A stretch of DNA of 64,000 bases from Gulbenkiania mobilis (GTDB taxonomy: Bacteria; Pseudomonadota; Gammaproteobacteria; Burkholderiales; Chromobacteriaceae): assembly GCA_004346645.1 (NCBI GenBank), contig SMDA01000003.1, forward strand, positions 341,307 through 405,306, given 5' to 3'. Both the position numbers and the translations under genes were made by a program. Below, one piece after another: positions 8,671 through 17,919 of the stretch. The stretch's first letter is position 1. Each line of letters opens with the position of its first letter. The notes under the pieces were generated by a model that did not search any database, was not told the origin of the DNA, and saw only the letters and a program-made list of their open reading frames with translations.

Positions 8671-10098
8671 ATGGAACACCTTCCTTGCCTTTCTACGCCG
8701 ACCACCCTGTGCTGGTTGCGACGTGACCTGCGCCTGCACGACCATCACGCCCTGGCGCACGCTCTCAAGACGAACCGTCCGGTCGTGTGCGTCTTTCTTT
8801 TTGATGAGGCCATCCTGCACGGCCTGCCGGAAACAGACCGGCGCGTGGACTTCTTCTACCGGGCTCTGGAAGAGATCCAGAGTGCGCTGCGTGCTTGCGG
8901 CAGCGAGCTTGTCAGCGTCAGTGGCCATGCTGAGGAGGCCCTGCCCGCCTTGGCAAGGCGTCTTGGCGCTCAGGAAGTGGTGGCAGCGCGAGACTATGAG
9001 CCGGGGGCACGCAGCCGCGATGCGCTGGTGGGCGCGCGCTTGGCCGAAGCCGGCTGCACCCTCACTCTGGTCAAGGATCAGGTGGTGTTTGAAACAGATG
9101 AGATCCTAACGCGCACCGGCAAGCCCTTCACCGTGTTCACCCCTTACAAGAAGGCTTGGCTGGCACGGCTGACGGCAGGAGACCTGAGCCCGCATGCGGT
9201 CGATCTTGCCCGGGCGCGTCTGCAGCCTTTGCCCCCTTTGCCGCTCCCCTCGCTGGAAAGCCTGGGGTTCGCCCGTGTGGACTGGGAGACGCTGCACGTG
9301 AAGACAGGCGCAGCGGGCGCCGAAGCCCTGGTGGCCGATTTCCTGCTCCGTATGGACCGTTACAAGACGCAGCGGGATTATCCCGCCATCAAGGGGCCGT
9401 CCTATCTCTCTCCTCATTTGCGTTTTGGCACCGTTTCCGTACGCGAATTGGCACGTCTTGCCTGGGAGAATGGCTCGGAAGGTGCAGCCACCTGGCTGTC
9501 GGAACTGATCTGGCGGGAGTTCTACCAGCAGTTGCTGTGGCATTTCCCGCAGGTGGCGGAAGAAAGCTTCCGGCCGGAGTACCGTGCCCTCTCGTTTGAA
9601 AACAACCCTGAATGGTTTGCGGCCTGGCGCGAGGGGCGCACAGGCTATCCGCTGGTGGATGCGGCCATGCGCCAACTGAACCAGACCGGCTACATGCACA
9701 ACCGGCTGCGGATGGTGGCGGCGAGCTTTCTCGTCAAGGACTTGCTGGTCGATTGGCGCTGGGGTGAACGCTACTTTGCTGCACATCTGCTCGATTACGA
9801 CCTGGCGGCCAACAATGGTGGCTGGCAGTGGGCGGCCTCGACCGGTTGCGATGCCCAGCCCTATTTCCGGATTTTCAACCCGGTAACCCAGTCACGGACC
9901 TTCGACCCCACCGGACGATTCATCCGTCGCTATGTGCCGGAGCTGGCCGGGCTGGACGATCAGGCCATCCACGCCCCTTGGTTGGCACGCGCCCTGCCTG
10001 CCGGCTTCCGGCTGGGCCAGCACTATCCCCGGCCGATCGTGGATCACGCCGAGCAGCGTACCCGGGCATTGGCGCTCTTCGGTCGCCCGGCCCCCTGA
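8671..10098 (+). CDS. phrB: Deoxyribodipyrimidine photolyase (cryptochrome/photolyase family)
   Basis: This enzyme repairs UV-induced cyclobutane pyrimidine dimers using light, with FAD and an antenna chromophore. The 475-residue protein begins with the Rossmann-like photolyase domain (LCWLRRDLRLHDHHAL). It ends with the FAD-binding helical domain containing WLSELIWREFYQ, TGYMHNRLRM and NNGGWQWAASTGCDAQPYF, signatures of class I CPD photolyases. The ATG at 8671 was chosen over a GTG at 8629 because the protein then starts like its family. A bidirectional terminator follows. Confidence 0.95.
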   Translation: MEHLPCLSTPTTLCWLRRDLRLHDHHALAHALKTNRPVVCVFLFDEAILHGLPETDRRVDFFYRALEEIQSALRACGSELVSVSGHAEEALPALARRLGAQEVVAARDYEPGARSRDALVGARLAEAGCTLTLVKDQVVFETDEILTRTGKPFTVFTPYKKAWLARLTAGDLSPHAVDLARARLQPLPPLPLPSLESLGFARVDWETLHVKTGAAGAEALVADFLLRMDRYKTQRDYPAIKGPSYLSPHLRFGTVSVRELARLAWENGSEGAATWLSELIWREFYQQLLWHFPQVAEESFRPEYRALSFENNPEWFAAWREGRTGYPLVDAAMRQLNQTGYMHNRLRMVAASFLVKDLLVDWRWGERYFAAHLLDYDLAANNGGWQWAASTGCDAQPYFRIFNPVTQSRTFDPTGRFIRRYVPELAGLDDQAIHAPWLARALPAGFRLGQHYPRPIVDHAEQRTRALALFGRPAP

Positions 10099-10103
10099 AA
10101 CAA

Positions 10104-10138
10104 GAAAGCCCTGGCCGGCGACACCGGACAGGGCTTTC
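10104..10138. terminator. Bidirectional terminator between phrB and the comEA-like gene
   Basis: The stem GAAAGCCCTG/CAGGGCTTTC encloses a further CCGG/CCGG pairing. It has T/A-rich flanks on both sides and sits between two converging genes. Confidence 0.75.
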
Positions 10139-10159
10139 AATTTGATGAAGGTAAGCGGC

Positions 10160-10483
10160 TCAGGGTTTGACCGCTGCAGCAGGCTTGGCAGCGGCCGGGG
10201 CGGGCTTCTGTGCGGCCGGCTTGGCTGCACTCCCTACTACCACTTCCTTGCGCAACTTCTCCACGGTCTTGTCACCGAAGCCCGACACATTCTTCAGGTC
10301 GTCCACCGACTTGAAGGCGCCGTGCTTGGTGCGGTATTCGAGAATGGCCTTGGCCTTGACCGGGCCGATGCCGTTGAGGGTTTCCAACTCCGCCTGGCTG
10401 GCGGTGTTGAGATTGACGGCGGCGAAGGCGGACGTGGCCAGGAGCAGGCCGGCGGCCATCGACGCGAGCAGGGTCTTGATCAT
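10160..10483 (-). CDS. comEA: ComEA-family helix-hairpin-helix DNA-binding protein
   Basis: In transformable Gram-negatives, ComEA is a small periplasmic protein that binds incoming DNA and pulls it across the outer membrane. This 107-residue protein has a signal peptide (about residues 1-21, ending SAFA). The mature part starts VNLNTASQAELETLNGIGP and continues with two HhH motifs (GIGPVKAKAI and GFGDKTVEKL), followed by an Ala/Pro/Lys-rich tail (about 90-107). The fold and export signal are clear. The role in transformation is inferred from the family. It stands alone with its own terminator. Confidence 0.88.
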   Translation of the reverse strand: MIKTLLASMAAGLLLATSAFAAVNLNTASQAELETLNGIGPVKAKAILEYRTKHGAFKSVDDLKNVSGFGDKTVEKLRKEVVVGSAAKPAAQKPAPAAAKPAAAVKP

Positions 10484-10541
10484 GTGACCTCCATTTCAAG
10501 AGTGAAAGAAAGGGTGGCCACGAAAATATGACGTTTAATTA

Positions 10542-11360
10542 TTATTTTTGCAAGACCAACTCCAGCACTACCTTGCTGCCGATGTAGGCAAGCAACAAGA
10601 AGCCAAATCCCGAGAGTGCCCAGCGCACCGCGAGCTTGCCGCGCCAGCCTTTGAATTGCCGCCCCGCCAGCAGCGCACCGAAAATCAGCCACGACACCAC
10701 GGCGAACACGGTCTTGTGTGTCAGCGCCGCAGGTTGGCCGAAGACCTCTTCGGAGAACACCACGCCCGACAGCAGAGACACCGTCAGCAGGAGAAAGCCC
10801 ACCATGAGGATCTGGAACATCATCCGCTCCAGCGAGAGCAGCGGCGGCAGGTGACGCGCCAATGCCAGCGTCTGCTTGCGATGCAGCGCCTTGTCCAGGA
10901 TCAGCATCAGGATGGCGACCATGGCTGCGATCGCGAACAGGCTGTAGGCCACCATCGATACCAGGATGTGCAGCGCAAACGCCGGATTGGACAGGTCGTG
11001 CACCACGTGGCTACCGGGGAACACCATGGCGAAGGCCAGGGTCACGATGGCGAAGGGCATCATGAAGAGCTGCAACCCTTCCACCCGATAAAAGAATCCG
11101 CACGTCCAGTAGATGAGGAGCATCAGCCACGCCACCACGGCCAGCGTGCGCCCCACGCCGAGCGACACCCAAGGCCCTTCGGCCAAGGGGGAAAGCACCG
11201 CGAAGGCATGCACCAGCAACACGAAGCCGAGCAGCGTATGTTCGCGCCGCGGGTGACGCGGCAGCAGGCCGCGACCGCGCCAGTGCCCGACGTAGTGCAG
11301 CGACAGCGTGGCATACACCAGCATCAGGGCGAGGGAGAGAACGACAAGAGGTGCAGTCAT
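10542..11360 (-). CDS. ypjD: YpjD-like inner-membrane protein, cytochrome c assembly (CcsA/CcmC) superfamily
   Basis: This is a 272-residue polytopic membrane protein with about eight hydrophobic segments. Its core (HDLSNPAFALHILVSMVAYSLFAIA) and a later histidine (LTHKTVF) resemble the haem-handling CcsA/CcmC fold. As in E. coli, where ypjD neighbours ffh, it is divergently placed next to ffh. Its biochemical role is not established; a haem-binding or transport role is only inferred. It contains one GTTGGCCGAA copy (10733-10742). Confidence 0.8.
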   Translation of the reverse strand: MTAPLVVLSLALMLVYATLSLHYVGHWRGRGLLPRHPRREHTLLGFVLLVHAFAVLSPLAEGPWVSLGVGRTLAVVAWLMLLIYWTCGFFYRVEGLQLFMMPFAIVTLAFAMVFPGSHVVHDLSNPAFALHILVSMVAYSLFAIAAMVAILMLILDKALHRKQTLALARHLPPLLSLERMMFQILMVGFLLLTVSLLSGVVFSEEVFGQPAALTHKTVFAVVSWLIFGALLAGRQFKGWRGKLAVRWALSGFGFLLLAYIGSKVVLELVLQK

Positions 11361-11469
11361 GGATGAATTGCTGTCAACGCCGGGCGCGCACCCGGTGGGT
11401 CGTGTAAAATGCGAGGCTTAAAAGTCTACACCAACCTGTATTCCGTTGGCAGACAGTAAAGGTGCCTAC

Positions 11470-12822
11470 ATGCTTGACAACCTGACCTCACGCCTCTCGG
11501 GCGTGATCAAAGAGCTGCGCGGCCAGGCGCGGCTGACCGAAACCAACATCCAGGACGCCATGCGCGAGGTGCGCATGGCGCTGCTCGAAGCCGACGTGGC
11601 CCTGCCGGTGGTGAAGGCATTCATCAGCCAGGTGAAGGAGCGCGCCCTCGGCCAGGAAGTCATGGGCAGCCTCACGCCGGGGCAGGCACTGATCGGCGTG
11701 GTGAACGACGAACTGACGCGCCTGATGGGCGAGAAGAACGACGCGCTCAACCTGTCGGCCGTTCCGCCTGCTGTAGTGCTGATGGCTGGCCTGCAGGGTG
11801 CGGGCAAGACCACGACCGTGGGCAAGCTCTCCAAGCTGCTCAAGGAGACGCAGAAAAAGAAGGTGCTGGTGGTTTCGGCCGACGTTTACCGCCCGGCGGC
11901 CATCGAACAGCTGCGCCTGCTGGCCGAGCAGGTGGGGGTGGAGTGGTTCCCCTCCGATGGCCAGCAAAAGCCCGTGGACATCGCACGAGCCGCCATCGAC
12001 TACGCACGCCGGCATTACTTTGACGTGCTGATGGTGGACACCGCCGGTCGCCTCGCGATCGACGAGGCCATGATGGAGGAAATCAAGGCCCTGCATGCCG
12101 CGGTACAACCGGTGGAAACCTTGTTTGTAGTGGATGCGATGCAGGGCCAGGATGCGGTGAACACCGCCCAGGCCTTCAACGAGGCCCTGCCGCTGACCGG
12201 CGTCATCCTTACCAAGATGGACGGCGACGCCCGCGGCGGTGCAGCGCTGTCGGTGCGCCACATCACCGGCAAGCCGATCAAGTTCATCGGGGTGGGCGAA
12301 AAGCTGACCGGTCTGGAACCCTTCTATCCGGACCGGATCGCCAGCCGCATCCTTGGCATGGGCGACGTGCTGTCGCTGATTGAGGACGTACAGAAGGGGC
12401 TGGACCAGGCCGAAGCGGCCAAGATGGCCAAGAAGCTCAAGTCGGGCAAGGGCTTCGACCTGGAGGACTTCAAGGCCCAGATGCAGCAGATGAAGAACAT
12501 GGGCGGCATGTCCAGCCTGATGGAGAAGATGCCCGGTCAACTCGGCCAGCTGGCCAAGGGGGTGCAAGGCGCCGAGGCCGAGAAGGCCATGCGCCGCATT
12601 GAGGGCATCATCAATGCCATGACGCCCGAGGAGCGGCGCAAGCCCGAACTGATCAAGGCCAGCCGCAAGCGCCGGATCGCGGCGGGGTCGGGCGTCACCG
12701 TGCAGGAAGTGAACCGCCTCCTCAATCAGTTCGAGCAGACGCAGAAGATGATGAAGCAGTTTTCCAAAGGCGGCCTCACCAAGCTGATGCGCGGCATGAA
12801 GGGCATGCTGCCGGGAATGTGA
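11470..12822 (+). CDS. ffh: Signal recognition particle GTPase Ffh
   Basis: Ffh binds 4.5S RNA and signal peptides and delivers nascent membrane proteins to FtsY. The ATG at 11470 (AAAGG box just upstream) gives 450 residues. The N domain is followed by the G domain (GLQGAGKTTTVGKL, DTAGRL and TKMDGDARGG), then the methionine-rich M domain (about 300-450) with GLTKLMRGMKGMLPGM at the end. The eight in-frame codons upstream of the ATG have no family similarity. Confidence 0.97.
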   Translation: MLDNLTSRLSGVIKELRGQARLTETNIQDAMREVRMALLEADVALPVVKAFISQVKERALGQEVMGSLTPGQALIGVVNDELTRLMGEKNDALNLSAVPPAVVLMAGLQGAGKTTTVGKLSKLLKETQKKKVLVVSADVYRPAAIEQLRLLAEQVGVEWFPSDGQQKPVDIARAAIDYARRHYFDVLMVDTAGRLAIDEAMMEEIKALHAAVQPVETLFVVDAMQGQDAVNTAQAFNEALPLTGVILTKMDGDARGGAALSVRHITGKPIKFIGVGEKLTGLEPFYPDRIASRILGMGDVLSLIEDVQKGLDQAEAAKMAKKLKSGKGFDLEDFKAQMQQMKNMGGMSSLMEKMPGQLGQLAKGVQGAEAEKAMRRIEGIINAMTPEERRKPELIKASRKRRIAAGSGVTVQEVNRLLNQFEQTQKMMKQFSKGGLTKLMRGMKGMLPGM

Positions 12823-12832
12823 TCGACACCAG

Positions 12833-12854
12833 ACGGGCCATGGGCCCGTTTTTC
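12833..12854 (+). terminator. Terminator of ffh
   Basis: The stem ACGGGCC/GGCCCGT with a 3-nt loop is followed by TTTTTC. The next gene starts only 15 bp later, so some read-through is likely. Confidence 0.75.
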
Positions 12855-12868
12855 TTGCAGATGATGTC

Positions 12869-13771
12869 ATGACCTACGATGTGACCGTACTGACCGACCG
12901 GCGCTGGGTGCGCGAGGACGAAAACGACTGGTACAGCCGGCAGCTGCACACCGAGGACCGGCTAGTGCTGGAGGCGCTGCAACGGGCCGGCCTGCGCGCT
13001 GCGCGCCGCGCGTGGGACGACCCGGACTTCGACTGGAACACCACCCACGCTGCCCTCTTCCGCACCACTTGGGACTACTTCGACCGCTTCGCCGAGTTCT
13101 CTCCCTGGCTGGACAAGGTTGGCCGAAGCATACGGCTCTTCAATGAGGCCGCCCTGATCCGCTGGAACATCGATAAGCATTATCTGGGCGCCCTGGCAGA
13201 GTCTGGCATCAACACCGTCCCCACGTACTTCGTCGAGCGCGGCGACCCGCGTTCGCTGCTGAACGTGACGGCTGCGCTGGGCTGGGAAGATCTCATCCTC
13301 AAGCCGGCGGTGTCCGGAGCCGCCCGGCACACCTATCGTTTTGCCCACACCGAGACCGAAACACTGGAATGCACCTTCGGCGACCTGGTCGAGGCGGAAG
13401 CAATGATGCTGCAACCCTTCCAAGCGCAGGTGCTGGAGGCCGGCGAATTGTCGCTGATGGTGATCGATGGCAAGGTCACCCACGCCATCCGCAAGACACC
13501 GAAAAAGGGGGACTTTCGCGTGCAGGACGACCACGGCGGCAGTGTGCACCAACACACGCCTTCCGCGGAGGAAGCGCGTTTTGCCGAGGCCGCCGTGGCA
13601 GCCGTTCCCTTCGACGTGCTGTACGCGCGTGTGGATCTCGTACGCGACAACGCTGGCCAGCTGGCCATCATGGAACTGGAAATGATCGAACCCGAACTCT
13701 TCTTCCGGTTCTGTCCGGAGGCGGCAGACAGACTGGCGCACGGGCTGGCCCACCGGCTGGCCCGGCACTGA
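12869..13771 (+). CDS. ATP-grasp domain protein of unknown substrate
   Basis: This is a 300-residue protein with an ATP-grasp architecture like RimK, glutathione synthetase and DcsG. The N-terminal part is a pre-ATP-grasp alpha/beta domain. The ATP-binding part shows DLILKPAVSGAARHTYR, the metal/ATP region FDVLYARVDLVRD and the terminal acidic motif IMELEMIEPELFF. Such enzymes ligate a carboxylate to an amine or thiol through an acyl phosphate. No biosynthetic partner lies beside it. It stands between ffh and purB with a weak ribosome site. One GTTGGCCGAA copy is at 13118-13127. The family is confident; the reaction is unknown. Confidence 0.75.
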   Translation: MTYDVTVLTDRRWVREDENDWYSRQLHTEDRLVLEALQRAGLRAARRAWDDPDFDWNTTHAALFRTTWDYFDRFAEFSPWLDKVGRSIRLFNEAALIRWNIDKHYLGALAESGINTVPTYFVERGDPRSLLNVTAALGWEDLILKPAVSGAARHTYRFAHTETETLECTFGDLVEAEAMMLQPFQAQVLEAGELSLMVIDGKVTHAIRKTPKKGDFRVQDDHGGSVHQHTPSAEEARFAEAAVAAVPFDVLYARVDLVRDNAGQLAIMELEMIEPELFFRFCPEAADRLAHGLAHRLARH

Positions 13772-13794
13772 CCCCCCTTTTCGTTTTTTCGTAG

Positions 13795-15207
<1,413 letters not shown>

Positions 15208-15232
15208 AGGGCAGGTGCGGTTCGTTCAGACG

Positions 15233-15256
15233 AAACCCCGGCGTGCCGGGGTTTTT
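15233..15256 (+). terminator. Terminator of purB
   Basis: The stem AAACCCCGGC/GCCGGGGTTT has a 2-nt gap and is followed by T residues. Confidence 0.88.
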
Positions 15257-15291
15257 CATTGGCTGTTGCAGGGCTTGCCAGCAAGGAAGGC

Positions 15292-15327
15292 AAAAAAAAG
15301 CCTGTCCGGCACAAAGGCTGGACAGGC
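15292..15327 (-). terminator. Second terminator after tRNA-fMet
   Basis: On the minus strand the stem GCCTGTCC/GGACAGGC with a 12-nt loop is followed by eight T residues. It backs up the terminator at 15353-15389. Confidence 0.75.
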
Positions 15328-15352
15328 GGGATGACTTGAAGGCTGAAACAGG

Positions 15353-15389
15353 CAAAAATCAAGGCCACGCATCAGCGTGGCCTTGATTT
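15353..15389 (-). terminator. Terminator of tRNA-fMet
   Basis: A 15-bp perfect stem (AAATCAAGGCCACGC with its complement) and a 4-nt loop is followed on the minus strand by TTTTT. It lies 34 bp after the tRNA 3' end. Confidence 0.85.
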
Positions 15390-15423
15390 GTATTCGTGGT
15401 GCCAGGCACCGCTCTGAGAGGAC

Positions 15424-15500
<77 letters not shown>

Positions 15501-15518
15501 TCCGTTTCAGAGATTTGA

Positions 15519-15547
15519 ATTATACGGATGACCCCTAGGGTCGTCAA
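15519..15547 (-). promoter_or_regulatory. Near-consensus sigma-70 promoter of tRNA-fMet
   Basis: On the minus strand the -35 TTGACG (15542-15547), a 17-bp spacer and the -10 TATAAT (15519-15524) are followed by the tRNA 5' end about 12 nt after the expected start. Confidence 0.88.
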
Positions 15548-15599
15548 CACTTTGTTTCATCTTTTTTGCAATGGTCGCTCACCCGTACCCGGTGGTGTG

Positions 15600-16421
15600 T
15601 CACGACTGCCACGTCACCCATCCGAAATGGCCGGTGAGAAGGATCAGCACGCCAAAGACGATGCGGTACCAGCCAAAGGCTTCAAAGGTATGCTGGGAGA
15701 CGTAACGGATCAGTCCGCGTACCGCGAAGAAGGCACTGACGAAGGCAGCAGCAAAGCCTACGGCGAACACCGGCAGGTCGGCCGAAGAGAACAGCGCCCA
15801 GTTCTTGTAGACATCGTAGACGGTGGCGGCAAACATCATCGGTACGGCAAGGAAGAAGGAAAACTCGGCCGCTGTCCTGCGGTCCAGCCCTGAGAGCATG
15901 CCGCCGATGATGGTCGCCCCCGAACGGGAGGTACCGGGCACCAGCGCCGCAATCTGGGCAATGCCGACCTTTAATGCGTCTTTCCAGGTCATGTCGTCGA
16001 CGGAATGCACCCTTGCCACCCAGGTCTTGCGTTCCACCATCAGCAGGATCACCCCGCCGACGATCAGCGCCATGGCCACACTCGGCGCATTGAAAAGATG
16101 GGCCTTGATCGCCTTGATGAACAGGAAACCGCACAGGGCGGCAGGGAGAAAGGCCACGAACAGGTTGAACACGAACCGGTTGGCCTGAGGATCGCGGCCG
16201 ATGCCGGCGGCCGCTGACAGAAAGCGCGCGCGGTACTCCCACAGCACAGCCAGGATAGCCCCGAGCTGGATCACCACCTCGAACACCTTTCCACTATCAC
16301 TGTTGAACCCGATCAGGTCCCCCACGACGATCAGATGCCCGGTACTGGAAATGGGAAAAAACTCGGTTAATCCTTCGACGATCCCCAGCAACAATGCCTT
16401 GGCCAGCAGCAATACGTCCAC
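15600..16421 (-). CDS. uppP: Undecaprenyl-diphosphate phosphatase UppP (BacA)
   Basis: UppP regenerates undecaprenyl phosphate, the lipid carrier for peptidoglycan and surface polysaccharides, by dephosphorylating its diphosphate at the membrane. The 273-residue polytopic protein has the two conserved BacA motifs: [14 protein letters not shown] near the N-terminus and [10 protein letters not shown] in the second half. It supplies the same carrier used by the WecA-like transferase at 28.8-29.9 kb. Confidence 0.96.
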   Translation of the reverse strand: MDVLLLAKALLLGIVEGLTEFFPISSTGHLIVVGDLIGFNSDSGKVFEVVIQLGAILAVLWEYRARFLSAAAGIGRDPQANRFVFNLFVAFLPAALCGFLFIKAIKAHLFNAPSVAMALIVGGVILLMVERKTWVARVHSVDDMTWKDALKVGIAQIAALVPGTSRSGATIIGGMLSGLDRRTAAEFSFFLAVPMMFAATVYDVYKNWALFSSADLPVFAVGFAAAFVSAFFAVRGLIRYVSQHTFEAFGWYRIVFGVLILLTGHFGWVTWQS

Positions 16422-16448
16422 AACCCATCCTTTTTCTTTTTGATGTCA

Positions 16449-16475
16449 AAAACAAAGGCAGCCCGGGCTGCCTTT
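16449..16475 (-). terminator. Terminator of the SPOR protein-dsbA operon
   Basis: The palindrome AAAGGCAGCC/GGCTGCCTTT is followed on the minus strand by TTTGTTTTTG. A smaller hairpin (GCCCG/CGGGC) lies between it and the dsbA stop. Confidence 0.8.
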
Positions 16476-16500
16476 GCGGTATATGCCCGTATCCGGGCGC

Positions 16501-17133
16501 TTACTTGGCCAAGCCCTCCTTACGGGCTTTGACGATCAGCTCGTCAACTACCTGCAGCAGCCGCTCGGGCGCAGCAGCCATGGTGGCGTATTTGCCAGCC
16601 ACAACGATGGTCGGCGTACCCTCGATGCCGTAATCACGGGTCATCTTGGTGGCACGCGTCACCTGCGCATTGGTACCAAAGGACTGGTACACCTGCATAA
16701 AGCGCGCCACATCGATGCCCTGCCGGCCTTTCAGCCAGCCGGTCAGCACCTTTTCATCCCCGAGGTTGATCTTCTGCTGCATGACCGCATCGAAGACCGG
16801 GCGATGCAGAGTGGCCTGCGCGCCAGTGGTGTTAAGGGTGGCAAACAGGCGGGCAAAGCCTTCCATCGGCTTCTCCCACACGATTTGCTCGCGGCGGAAG
16901 CTCACGTCGGCAGGGAGGCGTTTTTCCCAGGAGGCGAGGAAGGGCTCCAGGTGATAGCAATGAATGCAGGTGTAGGAGAAGAACTCGATCACCTCCACCT
17001 TGCCTTTAGCGGCCGAGGGCTGGGGATTGGCCAGCACGGTGTAATCCTTGTTCAGCACAATGGCGGCCTGCGCAAGGCCTGCCGTTGCAACCATCACTGC
17101 CGCCAGTGCGGCTTTCTTGAAATTCCAGTTCAT
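16501..17133 (-). CDS. dsbA: Periplasmic thiol:disulfide oxidoreductase DsbA
   Basis: DsbA introduces disulfides into exported proteins, including pilus and competence proteins. From the ATG at 17133 (GGGAGAG box upstream) it is 210 residues with a signal peptide (residues 1-23, ending GLAQA). The active site is CIHC in SYTCIHCYHLEPF, and the cis-proline loop is GIEGTPTIVV. The dipeptide Ile-His is less usual than the Pro-His of E. coli and could shift the redox potential. It follows the SPOR gene after 16 bp, so the two are cotranscribed. Confidence 0.95.
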   Translation of the reverse strand: MNWNFKKAALAAVMVATAGLAQAAIVLNKDYTVLANPQPSAAKGKVEVIEFFSYTCIHCYHLEPFLASWEKRLPADVSFRREQIVWEKPMEGFARLFATLNTTGAQATLHRPVFDAVMQQKINLGDEKVLTGWLKGRQGIDVARFMQVYQSFGTNAQVTRATKMTRDYGIEGTPTIVVAGKYATMAAAPERLLQVVDELIVKARKEGLAK

Positions 17134-17149
17134 CGACTCTCCCGGCTTC

Positions 17150-17866
17150 TTATTTGACGACAGTGGCACTGATGCCGTTTTGCTTGAGCTGGGCGCGCAC
17201 GCGCTCCATGTCTTCCTGGGAGCCGAAGGGGCCCACGCGGACCCTGTGGATCAGCCCCTTCTCGGGCAGTTCCACCGACTGGATGCGGGCCTCGACCCCC
17301 AGCAGCGCCAGCTTGGCCTTCAGGTTGTCGGCCTCGTCCTCATGCTGGAACGCGCCCAGCTGCAGCAGCCAGCGTTGGGCAGCCGGCGCGGGGGAAGGTT
17401 CCTTCTTGGCAGGCTCCGGCGAGGCGTCGATCTGGCCGGGCAGAATCTTGTAGAAATCGAAGCGCTGCCCGTCGGCCCCGCTGGCTTCTTTCTGGGGCGC
17501 GGGCGTCACAGGCTTGGTCGCCGGGGTGGCGGGAGGGGGAGCGGGCGTATCCAGGTTGGCCGAAGCGGCAGAAGAAGGCGGCAAGGCCGCGACCGGTGGG
17601 GCATCTTCGATGCGCGGCCCCGGCTGCAGCACCTCCGGTGGGGCCTCGGAGGCCGCCCCGCGACGCTCCAGCTTCTGCAGGTTGGTGAAGGGGGTGCCAG
17701 AGCGGTTGAGGTACATGGCGATGCCTACGGCCACCGCCACACCGATGATGAGGCCGATCATCAGCCCGGTCATCAGGTTGCCCCCGCTCCTGCTCTTGGG
17801 CTTGCCGGCGGTCCGGCTGCGGGCAGCGGCCGGACGGGCGCTGCCTTTTACATCTCGTGTTGCCAT
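17150..17866 (-). CDS. SPOR-domain membrane protein (FtsN-like)
   Basis: This 238-residue bitopic protein has a short basic cytoplasmic N-terminus, one membrane segment (about 31-53, GLMIGLIIGVAVAVGIAMYL), a long Pro/Ala-rich periplasmic linker and a C-terminal SPOR domain (about 160-236, WLLQLGAFQHEDEADNL and HRVRVGPF). SPOR domains bind denuded peptidoglycan glycan at the septum, so a role in division like FtsN is likely. It is immediately upstream of dsbA. One GTTGGCCGAA copy lies in the linker (17555-17564). Confidence 0.85.
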   Translation of the reverse strand: MATRDVKGSARPAAARSRTAGKPKSRSGGNLMTGLMIGLIIGVAVAVGIAMYLNRSGTPFTNLQKLERRGAASEAPPEVLQPGPRIEDAPPVAALPPSSAASANLDTPAPPPATPATKPVTPAPQKEASGADGQRFDFYKILPGQIDASPEPAKKEPSPAPAAQRWLLQLGAFQHEDEADNLKAKLALLGVEARIQSVELPEKGLIHRVRVGPFGSQEDMERVRAQLKQNGISATVVK

Positions 17867-17919
17867 ATGTGAATACCGCTGAATGCTGTGTGATGGTTAA
17901 CGACCCCGTAAGCAGGGTT

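Noticed and set aside
9040..9050. Near-copies of the 10-mer such as CTTGGCCGAA here, TTCGGCCAAG at 11179, 51170 and 52395, and GTTGGCTGAA near 37969
   Set aside because: Each differs by one base. They may be decayed copies, but I kept the count to perfect matches to avoid inflating it.
11488..12870. A 460-codon open frame opposite ffh
   Set aside because: It is a His/Leu/Gly-rich antisense shadow over a universally conserved gene, without start signals.
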